From Candidatus Saccharibacteria bacterium UBA4387 (GTDB taxonomy: Bacteria > Patescibacteriota > Saccharimonadia > Saccharimonadales > Saccharimonadaceae): 64,000 bases of DNA. The position numbers were made by a program, and so were the translations under genes. Below, piece after piece: positions 9,501-16,776 of this stretch. The DNA lies in the NCBI GenBank assembly GCA_002391075.1, contig DGRN01000014.1, positions 1 to 64,000 of the forward strand, in the 5' to 3' direction. Numbering within the stretch: the first letter of the stretch is position 1; the number at the start of each line of letters is the position of its first letter. The notes beneath the pieces are model-generated. The model made no database searches. It had not been told where the DNA came from and worked only from the letters and a program-made list of their open reading frames with translations.

Positions 9501-9759
9501 CCTCATCGAAGGCTCGCGCGAATACGCCAACTACAAAGTAACCAAAGGCCGCCTCGATTACATTCCGGTTTCCGAAGAAGACGGCGAAACCCACAGCCTC
9601 GAAGTTGTCTTCAAAGATTCCGAAGCCGCCGAAATCCGCCAACTCATCCAGCGCGTCTACGAAAGCATCGTCACGCTCAACCTACCGGACACTACCGAAG
9701 CCAATCAATCGAACAATCCAACCAAGGCTTTCTACGACCAGCTCCTTTGCAAAAATTAA
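6523..9759 (+). CDS. UvrD/PcrA-type helicase with C-terminal PD-(D/E)XK nuclease domain
   Basis: A 1078-residue superfamily 1 helicase. Motifs in order are Walker A AGPGTGKT (about 29-36), LLDEFQDTND (Walker B), GDDDQAIYGFQGA, KNYRSS, HSSKGLEFEHVF and VAITRARANLYF. The last 200 residues resemble the RecB/AddB-type nuclease: ITGKIDRIEID followed by VADFKTGRPK contains the expected D and D/E-x-K. It would unwind and trim DNA ends in recombination or repair. No AddB/RecC partner lies nearby, so it may act alone. AGGAG lies seven bases before ATG, eight bases after gpsA, so it is cotranscribed with gpsA. Confident on domains, less so on pathway. Confidence 0.9.
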   Translation: MEFEKAYKHLNDAQRAAVDHIDGPLLVIAGPGTGKTQLLSVRVANILKQTDASPENILCLTFTETGASNMRHRLADFIGPEAYKVQIQTYHAFGSYLLQEHRPDLNSAIDELERFTMIRDIQAHLNPTDILTPEYLTRDIISTISDLKAATLTPDDIRHIVKRNETDSALIYSAIETDINATSGLRWPKAREVYGRILESIQSFIERPDLPAYICKHVEPIAKVYYRSLAEAILTEENADKPSTKALSAWRNKFFKKDKSNRLVFGDNIANKKLLSLANIMEEYNRRLTAQGLFDYNDMILTAIDLLKNDDEKRYNAQERFQYILLDEFQDTNDAQAQLVSLLTDNPSNEGRPNIMAVGDDDQAIYGFQGANTSNFFDFDEKYHPKHIFLTKNYRSSKAILDFAHNIIEQSDDRFCKAPNVNIDKRITAENPPAKTNIELREFKAHLEEYSFVARKIHQLIAAGTPGNQIAIIAPKHKYLTSILPYLHKLEIPVSYSRRENILESPRICELIDFAKLLIALAKSPKAADPFWFRILSFESWGLKSKDIISVVQKAKASKRSIIEEMFDSNEDIQAIAEYCTKTAAKIDNYSAEYIINDITNTLYDTSTSLEFYSNLNTLRDMIITKDAHTSKKYTLRDFIDTIEAYQNAEMTILNKSPYHESDFAVQMHTVHSSKGLEFEHVFMIACDNKNWSDAKGNTDKFTLPRNLEHIRHTGDSAAEKIRVIFVAITRARANLYFTYSLSDFAGHECDRLKYLDIRTEKDANGEEIAVSRVLDEDFAKVIPSDADAIIPDIISPDKWFDNYCPTSEISKNLLKPYVEHFRLSPTHLNTFIDLKHAGPEEFLRRYIIGVPGESNFAIKYGVFVHEIMDEMNREQLSNEQALERFRAKVNEADAEDDEKTSMLQRGEIELAKFLADRGDELRSTHADSERGFFTESIVLGDVPITGKIDRIEIDDESKTITVADFKTGRPKTKWSTADSTFTYKIQLYFYKFLIEGSREYANYKVTKGRLDYIPVSEEDGETHSLEVVFKDSEAAEIRQLIQRVYESIVTLNLPDTTEANQSNNPTKAFYDQLLCKN

Positions 9760-9775
9760 GCAAACAGACTAGAAT
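9747..9775 (+). promoter_or_regulatory. Promoter of pilin-like gene 1
   Basis: TTGCAA (9747-9752), a 17-base spacer and TAGAAT (9770-9775), overlapping the end of the helicase gene. The downstream TAATCATAAAC stretch recurs in front of pilin gene 3 (about 13576-13586). Confidence 0.6.
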
Positions 9776-9808
9776 AATCATAAACATATTAAATAAACAG
9801 GAATCTCC

Positions 9809-10405
9809 ATGTCGGAAAGATACAACAAAAAGGGCTTCACCATCATCGAGGTCGTCTTGGTTCTCGCCATCGCCGGTCTCATTTTCTTGATGGTCTTCAT
9901 CGCGCTACCGGCTTTGCAGCGCGGCCAGCGCAACACGCAACGCAAAAACGATCTCAGCCGCATCGCCACCGCAGCTACGCAATACCAATCCAATAACAGC
10001 GGCAGACTACCATTCAACTCAGGCGACGCAGAAAACTGCTATACGGACGCCAAATGCTTAAGAGCTAGTTCTACTTTTGTAAAAAGATACATATTAGCCA
10101 ATGATGGAAGCGACACAACTGCATTTTCAGACCCAGACGGCGAGCCATATCAAATCTATATTAGCGCCTTCACTGAAAACGGACTAAAAGCGGGCGATAC
10201 AGGAAAAACTGCATGGGGCATAGGCGCTAACGCATCTCCTCCAAAGAACCTATCGTTCGAAAACGATGATCATACCATATATGCGTACGGCCACGCAAAG
10301 TGCTCCGCCGAAGAGGGCAAGATGGATTATTCGCCAGGCTCTCACGATTTCGTATTGTCCATGTTGCTCGAAGGTAATTCTTGGGCCTGCGTCGACAATC
10401 AATAA
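9809..10405 (+). CDS. Type IV pilin-like protein 1
   Basis: A 198-residue protein with a class III (prepilin) leader: short basic start, then KKGFTIIEVVLVLAIAG. Prepilin peptidase should cut before Phe, and the fifth mature residue is Glu, as in type IV pilins. About 40 residues from GFTIIEV to NTQRKND are identical in all four pilin-like proteins of this window, while the head domain differs. The C-terminus has two cysteines, the second in ACVDNQ, which could close a disulfide loop. The leader has a weak AGGAA ribosome site. It stands alone, ended by a terminator. The assembly machinery is not in the window. Confidence 0.9.
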   Translation: MSERYNKKGFTIIEVVLVLAIAGLIFLMVFIALPALQRGQRNTQRKNDLSRIATAATQYQSNNSGRLPFNSGDAENCYTDAKCLRASSTFVKRYILANDGSDTTAFSDPDGEPYQIYISAFTENGLKAGDTGKTAWGIGANASPPKNLSFENDDHTIYAYGHAKCSAEEGKMDYSPGSHDFVLSMLLEGNSWACVDNQ

Positions 10406-10408
10406 TCA

Positions 10409-10434
10409 ATAGCGCCACCAACCGGCGCTATTTT
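10409..10434 (+). terminator. Intrinsic terminator after pilin 1
   Basis: ATAGCGCC (10409-10416) pairs with GGCGCTAT (10424-10431), then TTT. Confidence 0.85.
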
Positions 10435-10443
10435 CGTGCACGA

Positions 10444-10474
10444 AAAATCTCCGCCAAATTCATGCGGAGATTTT
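10444..10474. terminator. Intrinsic terminator, perfect 11-bp stem
   Basis: AAAATCTCCGC (10444-10454) pairs perfectly with GCGGAGATTTT (10464-10474). It lies just past the stop of the minus-strand small basic gene and can act in both directions. Confidence 0.8.
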
Positions 10475-10479
10475 AAGAA

Positions 10480-10575
10480 TTAGCGACCATCTTTGTGACG
10501 TGCGTGCTTGCGCTTATCGCTATGCTTGTGATTATTGTTGCGGTTCAACTTCGCAACCTTTGCTTTCTTTGCCAT
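10480..10575 (-). CDS. Tiny basic protein (31 aa), unknown
   Basis: A 31-residue, strongly basic protein beginning MAKKAKVAKLNRNNNHKHSD and ending in a His/Lys/Arg-rich tail. The composition (many K, R, H and N; one D/E pair) is that of nucleic-acid-binding peptides such as very small ribosomal proteins, but no family is recognised. Its reality rests on the leaderless layout (minus-strand TATATT at 10583-10588, seven bases from ATG, as for many genes here) and on a dedicated terminator. Too short for standard gene callers. It could be a ribosome-associated or RNA-binding peptide; this is inference. Confidence 0.55.
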   Translation of the reverse strand: MAKKAKVAKLNRNNNHKHSDKRKHARHKDGR

Positions 10576-10604
10576 ATCTAAAAATATATCATAAAAGCCA
10601 GCCT

Positions 10605-10633
10605 TTGACAAATCCATGCAATCCCCATACAAT
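10605..10633 (+). promoter_or_regulatory. Consensus promoter of pilin-like gene 2
   Basis: TTGACA (10605-10610), a 17-base spacer and TACAAT (10628-10633). A Shine-Dalgarno AGGAGA precedes the ATG at 10663. Confidence 0.85.
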
Positions 10634-10662
10634 TTTATTAAAAGCATAACCATAGGAGAAAT

Positions 10663-11316
10663 ATGCGCAAACAAAACAACAAAAAGGGCTTCACCATCAT
10701 CGAGGTTGTCTTGGTTCTCGCCATCGCCGGTCTCATTTTCTTGATGGTCTTCATCGCCTTGCCAGCCCTGCAACGTGGCCAGCGCAACACACAACGCAAA
10801 AACGACCTGAGCCGTTTCGTGACCGCCATTTCAAGCTACCAAAGCAACAATAGCAATCACAATCCATTTATCGGCACCGATGGCGAAGACACGGGTGTGT
10901 TTGGTAAACCAACCGCGGACCAAATAACAAACTTCGTCAAACGTTACATAGATGGCGAATGCGCGAAATATGAAGAAATCAAAGACAAAACAAGCAATGG
11001 CGCCAGATCGGTTCTATACAATACCACTACTTGCGGTAGCCAGTTTTCCGATCCTGACGGCGAGCCGTATCAGCTAGATATTCGCCTCGATAAAGTAATT
11101 CAAGCGACCGACGGCGAAGTAAAATACCCTCAAGACGCCACCGGCGATGCCGAATACACATCCACAGTCAACGGCATTACGCACCGAATTACCGTCTTTT
11201 CGAAAGCCAAGTGCGACACCCGAGAAGGTCACGTCGTGTAAACCAGCGGCAAAAACGACATCGCTGTCTTCTATGTGCTCGAGGGTGGCTCAATCGCCTG
11301 CACAGACAATCAATAG
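10663..11316 (+). pseudogene. Type IV pilin-like protein 2, interrupted by in-frame TAA
   Basis: Has the same prepilin leader and N-terminal helix as pilin 1. The open frame ends at TAA 11239-11241 after 192 residues. The same frame then continues without interruption for 24 codons to TAG at 11314-11316, encoding TSGKNDIAVFYVLEGGS and then IACTDNQ. That is the C-terminus conserved in the other three copies (LEG-S-AC-DNQ). Pilin 3 has CAG (Gln) where this copy has TAA, so one C-to-T change explains the stop. The truncated product would lose the second cysteine. Promoter, ribosome site and terminator are intact, suggesting a recent mutation, a phase-like off state, or a sequencing error. Confidence 0.85.
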
Positions 11317-11319
11317 ACT

Positions 11320-11347
11320 AAAAGAGCGGCACAAACCGCTCTTTTTT
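11320..11347 (+). terminator. Intrinsic terminator after pilin 2
   Basis: AAAAGAGCGG (11320-11329) pairs with CCGCTCTTTT (11336-11345) inside a T-run. Confidence 0.9.
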
Positions 11348-11359
11348 ATTGCAAAACTA

Positions 11360-11388
11360 TTGACAAAATTGCCTTAACGTGCTATAAT
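11360..11388 (+). promoter_or_regulatory. Perfect sigma70 promoter
   Basis: TTGACA (11360-11365), a 17-base spacer and TATAAT (11383-11388), with TGC just upstream of the -10. This is one of the closest matches to consensus in the window, so the small gene behind it is probably strongly expressed. Confidence 0.9.
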
Positions 11389-11459
11389 ACAAAGTGACGC
11401 TATATTGGCGTAGTTTTTCTACTATCCATCCGATTCTGCCTTCAGGGGAGGTGAAATGC

Positions 11460-11621
11460 ATGATCGTTGTTAAGGATATTAGCACAGGTGAGTCCTGGAC
11501 CTACTCCACAGATAGAGGAGGATACGCTCAGGCCCTGGCAAGATATAAAGATATTTTATGTCAGGGTCACCAGGTCTACAGCACAAAGTCTCTTAGCGAG
11601 CTTGAATATGGCGCATATTAA
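11460..11621 (+). CDS. Small protein (53 aa), unknown, strongly promoted
   Basis: A 53-residue protein starting MIVVKDISTGESWTYSTD. It has one cysteine, is mostly polar, and has no membrane segment; no family is recognised. The start at 11460 is chosen because GGGGAGG (11445-11451) sits eight bases before it. The frame stays open upstream to 11394, but that stretch is leader. The leader of about 65 bases begins with a weak ACGC/GCGT hairpin followed by five T (11397-11416). A full consensus promoter drives it and an intrinsic terminator follows shortly after, so it is a monocistronic, probably abundant, small protein. Confidence 0.7.
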   Translation: MIVVKDISTGESWTYSTDRGGYAQALARYKDILCQGHQVYSTKSLSELEYGAY

Positions 11622-11647
11622 TCATTCAGCTCGTATAGCTCTTTTCC

Positions 11648-11673
11648 GCCGCCCGTCGTTGGGCGGCATTTTC
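11648..11673 (+). terminator. Intrinsic terminator
   Basis: GCCGCCC (11648-11654) pairs with GGGCGGC (11661-11667), followed by ATTTTCTT. Confidence 0.85.
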
Positions 11674-11689
11674 TTGCTATAATCTTTTC

Positions 11690-11983
11690 ATGAAAGAAGA
11701 CTCTTCGAGTAATCAAAACCTACATGAGCCTATCGACGTCGACGCTACGTTCTCGCGCCAACTCCTAGGCCACTGCAAACCGATCGCCTTCCGCACCAAA
11801 ACCGGCAGAGAAGTACAAATCTCGCAAGTCGGCCTCATTCACCCCAAATATGACGGTCTCAAAACCACATTCGCCTTCGACGTCACCGATGGCGCCAGCG
11901 ATTATCGCCTCAGTTTTGATACCGAAAGCCTTAACTGGTTTCTCGAGTTTGAAGGTGACAATTATGACACATCTATGTTATAA
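11690..11983 (+). CDS. Hypothetical protein (97 aa), leaderless
   Basis: A 97-residue soluble protein, no family recognised. It is predicted to be mostly beta-strand from its alternating pattern (KPIAFRTKTGREVQISQVG, YRLSFDTESLNWFLEFEG). The start is leaderless: TATAAT at 11678-11683 lies six bases before ATG. The stop codon is embedded in another TATAAT (11979-11984), which seems to be the promoter of the noncoding transcript that follows. No functional hint from neighbours. Confidence 0.65.
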   Translation: MKEDSSSNQNLHEPIDVDATFSRQLLGHCKPIAFRTKTGREVQISQVGLIHPKYDGLKTTFAFDVTDGASDYRLSFDTESLNWFLEFEGDNYDTSML

Positions 11984-11990
11984 TGCAAGT

Positions 11991-12185
11991 GCCGACCAAA
12001 ACCACCTCCGTCGGCAAACCGGTGAAACTAAGACGGTAGCTCATTAAGAAAGGGAGTGATTCCAATGGGTGATTAATCGTCTTCGGGGTTCATGTCGTGA
12101 GACATTGATCTTGATTTTCTGTCGGTATATCAAAGTTATCATTTGCTTTCTTTTGTTTTTCGGGTCGCTTGCGGCCCATTTTTTT
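11991..12185 (+). ncRNA. Candidate structured small RNA or leader of about 195 nt
   Basis: No long frame exists here. TATAAT (11979-11984) predicts a start near 11991. The first bases form a perfect hairpin, GCCGAC (11991-11996) with GTCGGC (12010-12015), then a possible ACCG/CGGT pair (12018-12021/12034-12037). A Shine-Dalgarno-like AGGGAG precedes a three-codon frame (ATG GGT GAT TAA, 12065-12076). It ends in a terminator: GGGTCG (12162-12167) with CGGCCC (12172-12177), then seven T. It is either a free small RNA or a terminated leader of the polymerase gene at 12300, for which a second -10-like box (TAAAAT near 12191) also exists. Confidence 0.5.
12162..12185 (+). terminator. Intrinsic terminator of the small RNA/leader
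   Basis: GGGTCG and CGGCCC pair (one G-U) around CTTG, followed by a T7 run. Confidence 0.75.
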
Positions 12186-12299
12186 GCGTGCTAAAATTAT
12201 TACATCAAGCTACGCTTCGGCCCCTGGCTTAGATTCATAAATTTCCGACGCCAAAATTGCGTCAAAAACAATCTAAACGTAATTTTTGGAAGGATTTTT
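12186..12299 (+). promoter_or_regulatory. Structured 5' leader of the Y-family polymerase gene
   Basis: TAAAAT near 12191 can start a transcript of about 100 leader bases. TTAGATT (12229-12235) can pair with AATCTAA (12270-12276) around an inner GACGC/GCGTC hairpin. GGAAGGA precedes ATG at 12300. Regulation through this fold is possible but unproven. Confidence 0.4.
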
Positions 12300-13523
12300 A
12301 TGAATCAGAATACTCTTTATATCGACCTAAACTCATGTTTCGCCACTATCGAGCAGCAAGCTCGCCCCATGTTGCGCGGCAGGCCAGTCGCCATCACAAA
12401 CCGCATCACGCCGAACACCTGCATCATCGCCGCCAGCTACGAAGCTAAAGCCCTTGGTGTCAAAGTCGGCATGCGACGCATGGAAGCGCAAGCAATCTGC
12501 CCACATCTAATTTTTGCCGAAACCGAGCCTAGCAAATATATTTTCGTGCACGAAAAATTTAAATCAATCATGGCAGATTATTCGGCCGACACCGTCATGA
12601 AATCCATCGACGAAGGCGTCATAAATCTCGCCGATGCTCCCGCCAACATCCGTCATCGCCCTCGTGCCGAAATCGGCCAAGAGATTAAATACCGTCTGCG
12701 CACCGAAATCGGGGACTACATGCGCTGCAATGTCGGCATTTCTAGCAATCGCTTCCTCGCCAAACTCGCCGCCGAGCTTCACAAGCCCGACGGCCTAGAC
12801 GAAATCACCCCACAAAACCAACGCGACATTTTTGCCACACTTAAGCTACAAGATTTACCGGGCATCAATACACGCATGGAGGCACGCCTTAACGCTGTTG
12901 GCATTTTTACACCGCTGCAATTCCTCGACGCCGACGAAAATACGCTCGTTAAAATGGTTTGTCGTAGTATAGATGGCAGCAAATGGTATAAGCGACTGCG
13001 CGGCATTGAGGTTGACGACCTTAATTTCGATATAAAATCAATCGGACGTCAATATGTTCTAGAGAGTAGCCGACTCAGCCGCAGCGAAATCGAGGCACGC
13101 ATCTTGCATCTCGCCGAAGACGCCGGCTACCGCCTACGCAGTAAGCAACTTTACGCGCGTGGCATCTATCTCTGGTCCTGCGACTACAACGACCTTCCAC
13201 ATCACACCAGCACTGTGCTCAAAGACGCCATCCACAGCGATCAAGATATTCAGCGCGTCGCTCGCGAACTCTACGCTAGGCTACCAGATTCGGCACGCAT
13301 CATTGGTATTACGCTCTACAAGCTCCAGCGTCAGCAAAGCGCTCAAATCTCGCTTTTTCAAGACGAAATCGAACATCAAAACCAAATCTGCGCCACCGAA
13401 GACAGAATCAATTATCGTTTTGGTGCTCGCAAAATCCACTCAGCTGACACGCTCGGCACTACGCAGGTAAAAACCAAAATTCCTTTCGGCTCCGTGAGAT
13501 ATCTCGATCACGCAATCAATTAA
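12300..13523 (+). CDS. Y-family DNA polymerase (DinB/UmuC type)
   Basis: A 407-residue translesion polymerase. The start LYIDLNSCFATIEQ holds the first metal-binding Asp and the steric-gate aromatic residue, and KSIDEGVINL holds the catalytic Asp-Glu pair. The helix-hairpin-helix LPGINTRMEARLNAVGI lies in the thumb, followed by the little-finger domain to about residue 370. The Asn in 'DLNSCF' resembles UmuC-type sequences, while the length is nearer DinB. No umuD-like partner is seen and no LexA box was recognised by eye. GGAAGGA lies seven bases before ATG. It lies between two pilin genes and upstream of polA. Confidence 0.88.
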   Translation: MNQNTLYIDLNSCFATIEQQARPMLRGRPVAITNRITPNTCIIAASYEAKALGVKVGMRRMEAQAICPHLIFAETEPSKYIFVHEKFKSIMADYSADTVMKSIDEGVINLADAPANIRHRPRAEIGQEIKYRLRTEIGDYMRCNVGISSNRFLAKLAAELHKPDGLDEITPQNQRDIFATLKLQDLPGINTRMEARLNAVGIFTPLQFLDADENTLVKMVCRSIDGSKWYKRLRGIEVDDLNFDIKSIGRQYVLESSRLSRSEIEARILHLAEDAGYRLRSKQLYARGIYLWSCDYNDLPHHTSTVLKDAIHSDQDIQRVARELYARLPDSARIIGITLYKLQRQQSAQISLFQDEIEHQNQICATEDRINYRFGARKIHSADTLGTTQVKTKIPFGSVRYLDHAIN

Positions 13524-13601
13524 CAGAGCAATATTCCAAAAACTCTTGCAAAATATGTTTTAATATAAGTAGAGGTAATCATAAACGTAAAGGTACATAA
13601 A

Positions 13602-14240
13602 ATGACAAAATCTAAAAAAGGCTTCACCATCATCGAGGTTGTCTTGGTTCTCGCCATCGCCGGTCTCATTTTCTTGATGGTATTCATCGCGCTACCAGCT
13701 TTGCAGCGCGGCCAGCGCAACACGCAACGCAAAAACGACATGTCACGCATCATGAGCGCATTGACAGAATATCGCTCTAATAACAGCGGTATGGCTCCAT
13801 GCCAAAAAACGCCAAACGAATGCAATAGCACAACTAGCGAACTTGCCAACTTTATCAAGCGCTATCTAGTCTCCGATAACAATGCGACCATAGAAAAAAG
13901 AGCAATCGGTGGCGCCTCGAGTGGAATTACAACAACGCAATGCTACGAATCGTTCTGCGACCCAGATGGTACCCCATACGCATTAACTCGATTCTATAAC
14001 TGGAGCAACGAAAAAGTAGGCACCGATAGCAACGGCACGAAATACTTCGAATGGAGCAACTCCGGAGATTGGAATACCTTCTACACTAACGCCAAAAACG
14101 GACACGAGGTGATGCTTGCGGTTTATGCCAAGTGCGACAGCAATAACGAAGGTAGAATTCTTCAGACCAGTGGCGTAGGCAGTACAGCTCTCTTATACGT
14201 GCTCGAAGGCGGCTCCGTCACCTGCGTCGATAACCAATAA
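13602..14240 (+). CDS. Type IV pilin-like protein 3
   Basis: A 212-residue prepilin-like protein: SKKGFTIIEVVLVLAIAG leader and helix, Glu at mature position 5, then a divergent head rich in Asn, Ser and Thr, ending SVTCVDNQ. Over about 125 bases from the GFTIIEV codons, its DNA differs from pilin 1 by only three bases, although the heads are unrelated at base level. AAAGG lies upstream as a ribosome site, and the upstream TAATCATAAAC is shared with pilin 1. It has its own terminator. The head carries several cysteines (MAPCQKTPNEC, TTQCYESFC), more than the other copies. Confidence 0.9.
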   Translation: MTKSKKGFTIIEVVLVLAIAGLIFLMVFIALPALQRGQRNTQRKNDMSRIMSALTEYRSNNSGMAPCQKTPNECNSTTSELANFIKRYLVSDNNATIEKRAIGGASSGITTTQCYESFCDPDGTPYALTRFYNWSNEKVGTDSNGTKYFEWSNSGDWNTFYTNAKNGHEVMLAVYAKCDSNNEGRILQTSGVGSTALLYVLEGGSVTCVDNQ

Positions 14241-14251
14241 CCTCGACCAAC

Positions 14252-14279
14252 AAAGAATCCCCACGCCGGGATTCTTTTT
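14252..14279 (+). terminator. Intrinsic terminator after pilin 3
   Basis: AAAGAATCCC (14252-14261) pairs perfectly with GGGATTCTTT (14268-14277), then TT. Confidence 0.9.
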
Positions 14280-14350
14280 GTGCGCCAATTTTAGCGCCCA
14301 GCGCCGCCAAGATTAAAAACATAAGCCTTATCGGATGCTACAATAGAAAC

Positions 14351-16756
14351 ATGCAAGAGAAAGATAATCTCGTCATCGTTGACGGCAAAAGTGTATTTTA
14401 TCGCGGATACTACGCCATGGGGCATCTCGCGCTCCCAGACGGCACACCAACCGGCGGCGTTTTTGGCTTCGCCAGCATGCTTATCGAGATTATTGAAAAA
14501 CTCCAACCGGAATACATTGCCGTAGCGTGGGATAAAGCCAAAACCAACATTCGCCGCCGTCGCGAAATTTACGCAGACTACAAGGGGAATCGCAAGCCGG
14601 CGCCAGACGATTTTTACGCGCAAATCCCGTTCCTGATGGAACTACTCGACGCTTTTCATATTCCGCTTTACGAATTCGACGACTACGAAGCCGACGATAT
14701 CATTGGCACCTTGGCGCGCAAGGCCCAAAATGCCGGCGTTCATGCTGACATTATTTCCGGCGACCTCGACATGCTCCAGATCGTCGATCGCGACATTCAG
14801 ATGCATCAGCTCAAGCGCGGTTTCTCGGACGTGCAGATTTTCGATATTGCTGCCATCGAGCAAAAATACGGCCTCAAAAAAGAACAGTTCCTCGACCTCA
14901 AGTCACTCAAGGGCGACTCATCCGACAATATACCAGGCGTGCCAGGCATTGGTGAAAAAGGCGCCGTAAAACTACTGCAAGAATACGGCACATTGGACAA
15001 TATTTTTGCTCACATCGACGAAATCCCAGGTGCCACTGGCAAAAAACTCGCCGAAGGCAAAGAGCTTGCCTACATTAGCAAAAAACTCGCCACAATCCAG
15101 TTCGACGCGCCGCTAGAGTTCGACCCTGAAGCGACCCGTTTGGCTGATTTCGAGCCCGCAAAAGCACTCGCGGCCCTTAAAAAATTCCAATTCAATTCAC
15201 TCGTGCGCAAATTTGTCAAACTTTTCCCAGAATCAAGCCAAATCCCCATCAAGACCGAAAAAACCGCGCCAGCGCCTTCGGTCAAGCTCGAGGAGCTCGC
15301 CGCCGAACTTCCTGCCAAGCTTTACATAAGCCGCCACGTAAAAGACGACATGCATGGAAACCCCGAACTAGCCGCCGAAATCATCGCCGGACGCCCATTT
15401 TGGGATATCGGCCAGGTAAACTTTCTGCAAGATCCGCTCGCACGCAAAACCGACACACAGCTCAGTCTCCTTGCCGAACCTGCCGACGAGCTTCGCAAAG
15501 AAACGGCTCGACAGCAACTTGAACTCGCAAAAACGCCAAAGCTGCAAAATATCGCCGAAAATTTCGACTTGCCACTAATCCCGGTACTCTACAAAATGGA
15601 GCTCGCCGGCGTTGCCATCGACAAAGAGCGTTTCAAAGTGCTAGAAATCGAATTCTCGCAAGAATTGCGCGAAATTGAACAAAAAATTTACTCAGAAGCC
15701 GGCACGGAATTCAATATTAATTCGCCGCTTCAACTCTCAGATATCTTGTTCGATAAACTCGGTCTCCCGACCAGAGGCATCAAGAAAACGCAACGCGGCT
15801 ACTCTACTGGTCAAAAAGAACTAGACAAGCTCCGAGATCTACATCCGATTATTTCGCTAATCGAACGCGCTCGCGAGGTCAGCAAACTGCAAAGCACTTA
15901 CGTTTTGCCGCTACCAGCGCTCGCAGACAGTAATAATCGCATCCACACCACTTACACCCAGGACGTTACCGCGACCGGCCGCCTCTCTAGCATCAACCCA
16001 AATCTCCAGAACATCCCGGTACGCAGCGACGACGGCCGCCGCATTCGCAATTGTTTCGTCGCCGAGCAGGGCAAAGTTTTCGTTTCGGCCGACTACGCGC
16101 AATTCGAGCTTCGCCTTGCCGCAGCCCTCAGCAACGACCAAAATCTGATCGACGATTTCAATTCTGGACTAGATATTCACACCAAAACCGCCAGCGACGC
16201 TTTCCATGTTCCGTTCGACGCGGTCACCAAACAGCAACGCCGCGCTGCCAAAGTTATCAATTTTGGCGTACTTTACGGCATGAGCGCCAAAGGCCTTGCC
16301 GACGCCGCCGGCATGACGGTTGCCGAAGCCAAAGATTTTATCGATAAATACTTTGAGCTGCGTGCGCCAATCCGCCAATATTTGGACAACACCCTAAAAT
16401 TCGGCCGCGACAATGGATATGTTGAAACTTTCTTCGGTCGCCGCCGCCCATGCCCAGACCTGAATGCGCCAAACTTCCTCGTCCGCTCTAGCGCCGAACG
16501 CGCCGCCGCCAATATGCCAATCCAAGGCACCGAAGCTGACCTCATGAAAAAAGCCATGCTCGCCGTAGACAAAGCTCTGCCGCGCGACGCTCGGATGATT
16601 CTTCAAGTTCACGACTCTATCATTATTGAGTGCCCCGACTCGCAAGCCGCCGAAGTAGCCAAAATCCTCCAGAATTGCATGGAAAGCGTCGCGCCGGAGT
16701 TCCCAATTAAGCTCGCCGTCGACGTTACAACCGGAACCGATTGGGGTTCTCTATAA
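14351..16756 (+). CDS. polA: DNA polymerase I
   Basis: An 801-residue family A polymerase. Residues 1-290 form the 5'-3' exonuclease: VDGKSVFYRGYYA, DDYEADDIIG, ISGDLDMLQ, and the helix-hairpin-helix IPGVPGIGEKGA. The polymerase domain fills about 410-801, with motif A VSADYAQFELR, motif B RRAAKVINFGVLYGMS and motif C LQVHDSIIIE. The middle part (about 300-400) is much shorter than a proofreading domain and lacks its DxE/Asp residues, so proofreading is probably absent. The start is leaderless: TACAAT at 14339-14344, six bases before ATG. It serves Okazaki-fragment processing and repair gap filling with UvrA/UvrB. Confidence 0.95.
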   Translation: MQEKDNLVIVDGKSVFYRGYYAMGHLALPDGTPTGGVFGFASMLIEIIEKLQPEYIAVAWDKAKTNIRRRREIYADYKGNRKPAPDDFYAQIPFLMELLDAFHIPLYEFDDYEADDIIGTLARKAQNAGVHADIISGDLDMLQIVDRDIQMHQLKRGFSDVQIFDIAAIEQKYGLKKEQFLDLKSLKGDSSDNIPGVPGIGEKGAVKLLQEYGTLDNIFAHIDEIPGATGKKLAEGKELAYISKKLATIQFDAPLEFDPEATRLADFEPAKALAALKKFQFNSLVRKFVKLFPESSQIPIKTEKTAPAPSVKLEELAAELPAKLYISRHVKDDMHGNPELAAEIIAGRPFWDIGQVNFLQDPLARKTDTQLSLLAEPADELRKETARQQLELAKTPKLQNIAENFDLPLIPVLYKMELAGVAIDKERFKVLEIEFSQELREIEQKIYSEAGTEFNINSPLQLSDILFDKLGLPTRGIKKTQRGYSTGQKELDKLRDLHPIISLIERAREVSKLQSTYVLPLPALADSNNRIHTTYTQDVTATGRLSSINPNLQNIPVRSDDGRRIRNCFVAEQGKVFVSADYAQFELRLAAALSNDQNLIDDFNSGLDIHTKTASDAFHVPFDAVTKQQRRAAKVINFGVLYGMSAKGLADAAGMTVAEAKDFIDKYFELRAPIRQYLDNTLKFGRDNGYVETFFGRRRPCPDLNAPNFLVRSSAERAAANMPIQGTEADLMKKAMLAVDKALPRDARMILQVHDSIIIECPDSQAAEVAKILQNCMESVAPEFPIKLAVDVTTGTDWGSL

Positions 16757-16776
16757 CAGATGTTATAATCTATAGA

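Noticed and set aside
12010..12050. Resemblance to a c-di-GMP-I riboswitch (GGCAAACC, then GAAA and GACG)
   Set aside because: The conserved ACGCAAAGC core is not present and the rest of the fold does not match. The likeness is too short to report as a riboswitch.
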